DNA of 51,158 nucleotides from Spirochaetia bacterium. Lineage in GTDB: Bacteria > Spirochaetota > Leptospiria > Leptospirales > Leptonemataceae. A model generated the notes under the pieces. It saw only the letters and a program-made list of their open reading frames with translations, was not told the DNA's origin and searched no databases. Position 1 is the first letter of the stretch. The number at the start of each line of letters is the position of its first letter. Location: NCBI GenBank assembly GCA_021413825.1, contig JAIOPQ010000051.1:1-51158 (forward strand). Reading direction: 5' to 3'. Both the position numbers and the translations under genes were made by a program. Positions 24,995-31,943 of this stretch are shown in pieces.

Positions 24995-26107
24995 ATGCAG
25001 ACAGGGGTAATCATCGTCGACGATGAGCTGGACGTTAAGCCGCTCTTTGAACAGGCTCTGAGTGACCACGTCGAAAATTCAGAATACGATCTTGTATTCG
25101 CATCGAGTGCAGAGGCTGCCTGGAAGGCATTCCTTGATGATCCAAACCTGGGAGTAATTGTAACTGATCTAAAGATGCCGGGAACCTCCGGAATGGAGCT
25201 CCTTGAGAGGATCGTAGAAAAAACCCGGCTGGCCCGAGTAATTATCATGTCAGCATTCGGTGACATGGATAATATCCGCAAAGCAATGAATCTCGGTGCG
25301 CATGATTTTTTGATCAAACCGCTGGATCTGGAGGATTTGCGAATAACGGTCTTAAAAGCTGTGCGCGAATTCAACGCAGAAAAACAAAAGGAGCTGGCTT
25401 TTCAAATGCGCCTCAGGCAGGCACAAATGGGCGACTTAATATCAATCATAGCACATCAATGGAGACAACCGCTCAGTGCAATCACGATGGTTGCCGGAAG
25501 GCAACGTTTGCGAATTGCATCCGGCAATCTGACTGCAATAGAAATCGATGAAGCATTGCATGACGTTGAAATTCAGGCCAAATTCATGTCCGAAACCATT
25601 CGTGATTTTCGCGGACTCTATTCCAAAGATCAGCCCCCTGAAGCTTTTTCCATTGCAAAAGTGATCGGCCGCGCTGAAAAGCTAATGGAAACATTTCTAA
25701 CCGGTGTGACGGTACAAAAAAAACTGAATGAATCCGGAGAGTTCGTTTCGTATCCAAATGATATACTACAAGTGCTGCTCGCATTGATTCAAAATTCAGT
25801 CGAAGAGTTCCTTCACAGGAAGATTCAAAATGCTGCTCTGACGATCAGTCTTGAGAGTTCAGACAGACAGTGTATGCTCACGTTCAGCGACAATGCAGGT
25901 GGAATAAAACACCAACATCTTAATGAAATATTTCTCCCCTCCGTTTCCAGTAAACTCGATGGAGGTGGCACGGGGATTGGACTTCATATGGCTAGATTGC
26001 TCATCGAAAATCGGTGTCAGGGCGAACTTACTGTTGAAAACGGACCCGAGGGAGCAATCTTCAAAATCTTGATTCCATCGCTCAAAGGAAAAAGCAATGT
26101 CCGCTGA
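24995..26107 (+). CDS. Receiver-histidine kinase (receiver at N-terminus)
   Basis: The 370-residue product has a receiver at 1-125 (phospho-acceptor Asp58 in VIVTDLKMPG; MSAFGDMDNIRKAMNLGAHD) directly joined to a short DHp with the H-box IIAHQWRQPLSAI (His154) of the HQWRQP subclass, and a HATPase (N-box LALIQNSVEE, G1 FSDNAGGI, G2 GTGIGLHMARLLIE). It has no sensory input domain besides the receiver, so phosphorylation of the receiver must control the kinase, or the kinase may feed the neighbouring receivers. It lies one base after the HD-GYP stop and overlaps the next gene by 11 bases. Confidence 0.92.
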   Translation: MQTGVIIVDDELDVKPLFEQALSDHVENSEYDLVFASSAEAAWKAFLDDPNLGVIVTDLKMPGTSGMELLERIVEKTRLARVIIMSAFGDMDNIRKAMNLGAHDFLIKPLDLEDLRITVLKAVREFNAEKQKELAFQMRLRQAQMGDLISIIAHQWRQPLSAITMVAGRQRLRIASGNLTAIEIDEALHDVEIQAKFMSETIRDFRGLYSKDQPPEAFSIAKVIGRAEKLMETFLTGVTVQKKLNESGEFVSYPNDILQVLLALIQNSVEEFLHRKIQNAALTISLESSDRQCMLTFSDNAGGIKHQHLNEIFLPSVSSKLDGGGTGIGLHMARLLIENRCQGELTVENGPEGAIFKILIPSLKGKSNVR

Positions 26108-27338
26108 AATCATCCACCGCCTGCCCTCGCTTTCCTGCCTTTATGTTGAGGACGATACGGAAGTTCGCAAGCAAGTCCATCTATTCTTGAAGGATTATTT
26201 TGACACAGTTCATCTTGCCGAGAACGGTAACGAAGGCCTGGCAAGCTTCAAGGCCAATGAGCCTGATTTGATAATAACTGATATTCGCATGCCGGGCTTA
26301 AGCGGCATAGAAATGATCAAGCAGATCAAACAAATAAACAAGAAGGCGCGTATAATTGTCACATCTGCATACGACGATTCCGAATTTCTGATTCCACTGA
26401 TCGAGTCCGGCGTCGATCGATTTGTAATGAAGCCTCTTGCTGTGCAGGCCCTGCTGGATCAAATCATTCAGGTGGCTGGCCTTGTCCTTTCCGAACGCGA
26501 TGAAGAAGAGAAAAATCGCACAGCAAGCGATCGTCTGCACTCGCAGATCGAATGGCTGATGTACAAAGACAATCGAATTCGCTTCAGTGACATTAGCAGC
26601 GAAGTCAATGCAATCTATAACCTCAAACGCTCACTCAATGAAGCTGCGGGATTTGGAGCGATGATTTCAATTGTGAATATGATTCGGTCTTTTGCCAAAG
26701 AAAAGGATGGAACGTACGTAGTTAAGAAAGACTTGATGGAACTGCTGTACGAGAACAACGGCTACTGTCTGCGCCTGGTTGAAGGGCTTGATAGAATCGA
26801 ATCCATTCTAAAAGGGAAATTCAACCGAGAACCGATTGGCGTACGTCAATTGTTCGAGAAATTGATCGAACAGACTTCCGGGTTAGTGCCGTTCCTTGCA
26901 AAGAAAGGACGAGCCGTGCAGATCAGTGTACCTGAGACTACGCGGAAAGTGGAGGTCGATCTGCCTCAAATACTTCTGGCTGTGGAAGAGATGATTATCA
27001 ATGCTTCAAAGTACGGCGAAGGTCATGACGTTGACATTTATGCAACTACAGGCTCAGGTTATCTTTCAATTCATGTAAGAAACACGAGCCCCAAAGAGGA
27101 TCGCCTCAAGTTTCCCGATCACGCCGAGCGGCTGGTACTTGAACCGTTCTTCCGTCTTAGGCCTACAGTGGAAGGGTATTCAGAAGTGGAAAAACTTCCC
27201 ATTGGACTGGGTCTTCCTATAGTAAACTACATTGCACAGAAGCACGGCGGATTCTTTAGCATAGCAAATGCACTGGATCACCTGAGACAACCAGCCGTGG
27301 ATTGCGTTGTCGCAAGGCTGCAGTTGCCTGTTGTATGA
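26097..27338 (+). CDS. Receiver with degenerate kinase module (no usual H-box)
   Basis: The 413-residue product has a complete receiver (Asp62 in IITDIRMPGLSG; Lys in MKPLAV). The helical linker that follows has a RLHSQIEWLMYK segment but no H-E/D-x-x-x-P box where a DHp would hold its His. The C-terminal ATPase-like domain has N-box LAVEEMIINASKYG and G2-like LPIGLGLPIVNYI. The G1 DxGxG is replaced by HVRNTSP. It may bind ATP poorly or act as phosphatase, decoy or scaffold for the kinases next to it. The His in RLHSQ is the only nearby candidate for phosphotransfer. It overlaps the previous gene by 11 bases and the next by ATGA. Confidence 0.85.
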   Translation: MSAEIIHRLPSLSCLYVEDDTEVRKQVHLFLKDYFDTVHLAENGNEGLASFKANEPDLIITDIRMPGLSGIEMIKQIKQINKKARIIVTSAYDDSEFLIPLIESGVDRFVMKPLAVQALLDQIIQVAGLVLSERDEEEKNRTASDRLHSQIEWLMYKDNRIRFSDISSEVNAIYNLKRSLNEAAGFGAMISIVNMIRSFAKEKDGTYVVKKDLMELLYENNGYCLRLVEGLDRIESILKGKFNREPIGVRQLFEKLIEQTSGLVPFLAKKGRAVQISVPETTRKVEVDLPQILLAVEEMIINASKYGEGHDVDIYATTGSGYLSIHVRNTSPKEDRLKFPDHAERLVLEPFFRLRPTVEGYSEVEKLPIGLGLPIVNYIAQKHGGFFSIANALDHLRQPAVDCVVARLQLPVV

Positions 27339-29776
27339 ATCGTTCCTACGCTATTCCCTGGCGCATTTGCGTCATTGAAGATGACGAGGGGTTAAATCAT
27401 TTAATCTGCAGAAAGCTCAAGACGGCCGGGCTTGAAACTGTAGGCCTCCACCAGGCTCGGGAAGTGATGAGCTTTGAATTTGCTCCAAGCGATCTCTTGT
27501 TAATGGACTATGATCTAGGCGGCATGCTTGCCGGGGAACTCATAGATAAAGTAAAAGAGAAATATCCAGATCAGAATTTTGTCATCCTTACGGGTCGTGG
27601 CGATGAAAAAAGCGCCGTTGAGATGATGAAGAAGGGTGCGCGTGACTATCTGGTAAAGACGCCTGAAACAATCGATCTGCTCCCGGCGGCTATCGGACGT
27701 ATACTACAAGAAGTTGATAAAGAATCCATGCTCCGGAATGCGCAGGATCGCCTCAAGCAACGTGAACATCAATTAGCCCAGGCTCAAAAGCTGGCAAACG
27801 TGGGAAGTTTTGAATGGTATATCAGTCGGGGTATGCTGGATTTGTCCCCGGAATTATACCGTATAATGGGATGGCAGGAAAACCAACCAATCCCAAGTCC
27901 TCGCCAGATCATCAAGCAAATTCATCCCGCAGATCGTAGGCTTGCAGTGCGCGAATCGATCGCGATCCTGCACGAGAATAGGCATATCTCGCTGAACTTC
28001 AGGATGACGTCTGCGTCTGGAATTCCAGGCTTATTCCGTCTGGAAGCGGAACGTCGGTCCGTGCAAACGGCCAGCAAAACTGAGGAGTTTGAGATACTTG
28101 GAATCTTGCATGATGTTTCTCAGCAGGTTGCAATCGAACATCAACTACTGCGCTACCAGGAACAATTGGAAACGCTAGTTCAGGAGCGCACACGTGAGCT
28201 GATCCTGCAGCGAGATCTGAATGAAGCCCTTATCCAGAGTACGCCGGATCCGTTATTCGCTTTTGATCGAAACCACAGGATCAATCGCTGCAACCCTTCC
28301 ATGCGCAAGCTTCTGAAGGTCCCGGAGTCTGAAGTGGTCGGCCAACCAGTTCAGAACGTAATACCTGAACTTTATAGAGATGAAATCCAGCTTGCCCTGA
28401 CCGAGGTGCTCGACGGCCAGAGCAGGACAATCCGCGCATTTCGTTTAAATCCGGCAGATCCGGCCGCACGCTTTTACGATGTTTTGATTTCTCCGCTGCA
28501 TGGTGAACATAAGGATATCAACGGTGGCCTTGTGTTCCTTCACGACGTTACAGAGAGCAAGGCATACAGTGAATCCCTCAGGCGGAGTGAGGAAAGACTG
28601 CGAACCATTCTAGATACTATTCCAGTTCCAATGGCGGTGTTGCGCTCTGTCGATAGCGTAGCATTGTTTGTAAACCCGGCCTTCCAACCTCTATTAGCCA
28701 CGGACGTAACTAAGATCATTGGTAAACCCGTGGCCTTGTTCTCGGATGATCTCGATGGTAGACTAATCAAACATGCCCTTGAAACAGAAGGCTACTTGTT
28801 TAATTATGAGACTCAAATCCCGCGTCCTGGCGGAGCACTCGTATGGACCCTTCTATCTGCCCAGCGCATCCTCCTTGAGAAGGACGAGGCCTGGCTTGTC
28901 AGCATGGTCGACATCACGGAGCGCAAGACTGCTGAAGGTCAGCTCAAACAAGCGCTCGAGAGTCTGCGCACCACGCAGAATCAACTGATTCACGCGGAAA
29001 AACTGGCATTCCTCGGTGGACTAACTGCGGGAATTGCCCACGAAATTAAGAATCCACTTAACTTTATAAATAACTTCTCCATCCTTTCCAGAGCCCTGGC
29101 CACAGACATTTCAACACTGTCCGCGCAAACAATCACGGCGGCGGTCACAGAAAAGTTGGTACCTATGACAGCAAGGCTCAAGGATAACCTTGAGATAATA
29201 ACAAAACATGGTAAGCGCATTGATAGTATCATCCGCAACATGCTAATGCATTCGCGCGGCGAACCAGGAGACTTTCAGGAAGTCAAACTCAATGACCTTG
29301 TAGAAGAATCAGTTAACCTGGCGTATCATGGGATGCGCGCATCAGAGACAGATTTTAGTGCAAAAATCGAGCTGAATCTGGATGAGACTGTAGGTCGAGT
29401 CCAGGCAATCCCCCAGGATCTAGGACGTGTCATTGTAAATCTTGCAACCAATGGCTTCCAGGCAACCAACGAAAAGAAACGCAAAAGAGTTGGGAGTGAC
29501 TACCTGCCAACGTTAACCGCCATTACAAAGCGAATCGGGAATGAAATCGAAATTCGAATTCGTGACAATGGTCTGGGAATTTCACAGCCTAACTTAACCC
29601 GATTGTTCACACCATTCTTCACCACAAAGCCAGCCGGCTCCGGAACCGGGCTTGGGCTTTCATTGAGTTATGAAACTGTAGTGAACGGTCATAATGGAAA
29701 GATTCGTGTAGAGTCAGTGGACGGGGACCACGCTGAATTCATAATTACGTTACCGGCCCGGGAGCAGAAGGAATAA
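27335..29776 (+). CDS. Receiver-triple PAS-histidine kinase
   Basis: The start is the ATG at 27335 that overlaps the previous stop (ATGA); a TTG at 27302 is less likely. The 813-residue protein has a receiver (1-125, Asp58 in LLLMDYDLGG, with KT instead of the usual KP at the Lys loop) and a PAS_3-type domain (about 145-260). A coiled coil with QERTRELILQRDLNEALIQS leads to two more PAS domains (about 285-415 and 420-545). The DHp has His569 in IAHEIKNPLNFI, and the HATPase ends the protein. No membrane span is seen, so sensing is cytoplasmic. It probably phosphorylates receivers nearby. The stop is two bases from the cyclase gene. Confidence 0.94.
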   Translation: MNRSYAIPWRICVIEDDEGLNHLICRKLKTAGLETVGLHQAREVMSFEFAPSDLLLMDYDLGGMLAGELIDKVKEKYPDQNFVILTGRGDEKSAVEMMKKGARDYLVKTPETIDLLPAAIGRILQEVDKESMLRNAQDRLKQREHQLAQAQKLANVGSFEWYISRGMLDLSPELYRIMGWQENQPIPSPRQIIKQIHPADRRLAVRESIAILHENRHISLNFRMTSASGIPGLFRLEAERRSVQTASKTEEFEILGILHDVSQQVAIEHQLLRYQEQLETLVQERTRELILQRDLNEALIQSTPDPLFAFDRNHRINRCNPSMRKLLKVPESEVVGQPVQNVIPELYRDEIQLALTEVLDGQSRTIRAFRLNPADPAARFYDVLISPLHGEHKDINGGLVFLHDVTESKAYSESLRRSEERLRTILDTIPVPMAVLRSVDSVALFVNPAFQPLLATDVTKIIGKPVALFSDDLDGRLIKHALETEGYLFNYETQIPRPGGALVWTLLSAQRILLEKDEAWLVSMVDITERKTAEGQLKQALESLRTTQNQLIHAEKLAFLGGLTAGIAHEIKNPLNFINNFSILSRALATDISTLSAQTITAAVTEKLVPMTARLKDNLEIITKHGKRIDSIIRNMLMHSRGEPGDFQEVKLNDLVEESVNLAYHGMRASETDFSAKIELNLDETVGRVQAIPQDLGRVIVNLATNGFQATNEKKRKRVGSDYLPTLTAITKRIGNEIEIRIRDNGLGISQPNLTRLFTPFFTTKPAGSGTGLGLSLSYETVVNGHNGKIRVESVDGDHAEFIITLPAREQKE

Positions 29777-29778
29777 CC

Positions 29779-30894
29779 ATGGATCCAATCAAACCTATTT
29801 CCATACTCGTTGTGGACGATGAAGTCGATGTTAGACAGATGTTTCTGCAGAGATATCAGAAGCACGTTGAAGCCGGCACGTATTCGTTTCATTTTGCAAT
29901 CAATGGCCTTGAAGCACTTGAGAGAATAAAGGAATTTCCGGAAATCGGCGTTGTCCTTCTTGATCTGCGAATGCCGGAGCTCGACGGTTTTGGTTTCCTG
30001 GACCGCGCAAAAGACCTCAAGATTCAGCATAAGACAATTATCATGACGGCCTACGGCGATTCTATGAAGATTAGAAGTGCGATGAATCGCGGAGCATTTG
30101 ATTTTCTTACCAAGCCCCTGGATTTTGAGGATCTGGATTCAACTCTTGCGCGCGCCGTACTCGATTCCATTTCAGAAGGCGAACGTCGTGAGCGTCTGGA
30201 ACGATTAACTCGCGAAAAAGAGATTCTGCGAAGATACTTCAGCGACGACGTAGCCGAGAAGATAATGAAACTCGATAACAGAGATCGTATGATCGGCGAG
30301 AATCATCATGCAACAGTACTTTTCATGGACATTCGTAATTTCACGCAGATAAGTGAACGCCTTCCGCCGCTGCAGGTTGCGGAGTTTCTGAACCTACTTT
30401 ATCCAGACATCATGGAATTGATCCTGGGACGTAGTGGTTCTGTAAATAAGTTGATCGGCGATGCAATCGTTGCTACCTTTGGTGTCCCGTTTCGAACCGA
30501 TAAAGACGCATTGCATGCGCTCGAGGCTGCAATTGCGATTCGTGACTATGTAGTTCGATTCAATGGCCTCAAACCAGATTTTCTGCGTGACTTTCCAATT
30601 CGCATAGGAATAGGTATTACAACCGGTCCAGTTTTTGCGGGCAATATTGGTTCCTTTCGAAGACTGGAGTATACTGTAATTGGGGATACCGTTAACACTG
30701 CAAGCAGGCTGCAAAACTTGACCAAGAAGGCAGAAGTGGATATTCTAATCGACGGAGCTACAATGCGGGAAGCGGGGTCACCACTGCAAACGCGTGAAAT
30801 CCGTGTGCGGTCCATTCGCGGAAAAACGGAGAAGATTGATATTTACGCGTTGATGGGGATGCCATCGACTAGAACTGGCTTCACAAAGTTTTAG
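29779..30894 (+). CDS. Receiver-class III adenylate cyclase
   Basis: The 371-residue protein fuses a receiver (1-130, Asp62 in VVLLDLRMPELDG; DFLTKPLDFEDL) to a class III cyclase domain (about 175-355). Catalytic residues are complete: metal Asp184 in LFMDIRNFT and Asp228 in LIGDAIVATFG, adenine-selecting Lys224 and Asp303 (IGDTVNTASR), Asn306 and Arg310 for the transition state. The specificity residues favour ATP over GTP, so the product should be cAMP. A coiled linker (about 130-170) should pass the phosphorylation signal to the cyclase dimer. It is part of the same 12.8-kb transcript as the chemotaxis genes, two bases after the hybrid kinase. cAMP targets are not in the window. Confidence 0.94.
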   Translation: MDPIKPISILVVDDEVDVRQMFLQRYQKHVEAGTYSFHFAINGLEALERIKEFPEIGVVLLDLRMPELDGFGFLDRAKDLKIQHKTIIMTAYGDSMKIRSAMNRGAFDFLTKPLDFEDLDSTLARAVLDSISEGERRERLERLTREKEILRRYFSDDVAEKIMKLDNRDRMIGENHHATVLFMDIRNFTQISERLPPLQVAEFLNLLYPDIMELILGRSGSVNKLIGDAIVATFGVPFRTDKDALHALEAAIAIRDYVVRFNGLKPDFLRDFPIRIGIGITTGPVFAGNIGSFRRLEYTVIGDTVNTASRLQNLTKKAEVDILIDGATMREAGSPLQTREIRVRSIRGKTEKIDIYALMGMPSTRTGFTKF

Positions 30895-30903
30895 AAATAC
30901 AAA

Positions 30904-31353
30904 ATGAAAAATAGGCAGCTGACCATTCTGCTCGTCGAGGACAATCCTGATCATGCAGAAATGATTCGACGCACGCTTGAGGCTGGCGGAGCAACACAGA
31001 GGCTATTGCACGTGCCTGATGGCCAGGCAGCGGTGGACTATCTGTCGCGCGAAGCTCCTTACAATGATTCTGAGGCCTATCCGTTGCCGGATTTGCTTCT
31101 CCTCGATCTTAAACTACCAAAACTGAGCGGCCTCGAAGTTCTTGAATGGATGAAAACCAGACCAAAGCTCCGCGGGATTGCAACTGTAATTCTAACTACT
31201 TCAAGCGCAGAGGCAGATATGACAATGGCCTATAAGCTGGGAGCTATCAGTTACCTGGTTAAGCCGTTTGCAATTGAAGAATTTGCGAGATTGCTCGATG
31301 CATGCTCTCAGTACTGGCTTTCGTGGAATCGGTTCCCGGAATTAATCGATTAG
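30904..31353 (+). CDS. Single-domain response regulator, Rcp1-like
   Basis: The 149-residue protein is one receiver of the Rcp1 type: LVEDNPDHAEMIRRTLE at the start, a long loop before the phospho-acceptor (DYLSREAPYNDSEAYPLPD), Asp in LLLDLKLPKLSG, TTSSAEAD and LVKPFAIEEF. It ends YWLSWNRFPE. Rcp1-like receivers pair with phytochrome-type and other SHDLK-type kinases, two of which follow at 31944 and 34418. It lies 9 bases after the cyclase stop and is the last gene on this transcript. Its convergent neighbour at 31377 is a paralogue with the same C-terminal YWxxWN motif. Confidence 0.92.
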   Translation: MKNRQLTILLVEDNPDHAEMIRRTLEAGGATQRLLHVPDGQAAVDYLSREAPYNDSEAYPLPDLLLLDLKLPKLSGLEVLEWMKTRPKLRGIATVILTTSSAEADMTMAYKLGAISYLVKPFAIEEFARLLDACSQYWLSWNRFPELID

Positions 31354-31376
31354 CCGGGGGCGTTGCCTGAGGATTT

Positions 31377-31799
31377 TCAGACGGGGGTCTTGTTCCAGCC
31401 CAGCCAATATTCCCCAAGATCCTTCATGAGTTCCCGGAACTGACCAAAATCCGCTGGCTTTACAAGGTAGCTGTTTGCATGAAATCCGTACGCACGAGTG
31501 ATATCATCTTCTGCCGCAGAAGTAGTTAGAATTACAACAGGTATGTTTTGGAGCGATGCTTTAGACTTAACCTGACGCAGCACTTCAAGTCCATCCACGC
31601 GCGGCAATCGCAGATCAAGCAGAATCAATGCTGGACCTGCATCATCGCCGATTGAATCAAAAAATTTTAGAGCAGCTTCGCCGTCCGTCAGATGGATGAC
31701 CTTGCCGGTTGATTTGTTTTTTTCCAGGTGTCTAAGTACCAGCGTTGCGTGGTCCAGATTGTCTTCTACCAGAACGACTGTAGTTCTATCAAGGCTCAT
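31377..31799 (-). CDS. Single-domain response regulator, Rcp1-like (convergent paralogue)
   Basis: The ATG at 31799 (MSLDRTTVVLVEDN) is preferred, with AGGGAAC as ribosome site; a longer frame from 31847 adds 16 unlike residues. The 140-residue product has the Rcp1 layout: VEDNLDHATLVLRHLEKN, Asp in LILLDLRLPRVDG, LTTSAAEDD, LVKPADFGQF, and the end YWLGWNKTP. It faces the paralogue at 30904 across 23 bases and is divergent from the two membrane kinases at 31944-36898, so it is the most likely partner of at least one of them. Confidence 0.92.
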   Translation of the reverse strand: MSLDRTTVVLVEDNLDHATLVLRHLEKNKSTGKVIHLTDGEAALKFFDSIGDDAGPALILLDLRLPRVDGLEVLRQVKSKASLQNIPVVILTTSAAEDDITRAYGFHANSYLVKPADFGQFRELMKDLGEYWLGWNKTPV

Positions 31800-31943
31800 T
31801 GATTGTTCCCTGTCAAGGATGACGTACACATTAGACGCGGAGATCAATCCTTTTTCCCCAAAATCGCGGCGTTTAGCGTACCTTTTTTGATTGCGCAGAC
31901 TTCAGATGAAGTCTACTCTGAAAACTTGCAGAATTTAAATGGG

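Noticed and set aside
27302-27334. TTG start for the triple-PAS hybrid kinase
   Set aside because: It would overlap the previous gene by 37 bases without a ribosome site; the ATG at 27335 gives the usual ATGA junction and starts right before the receiver.
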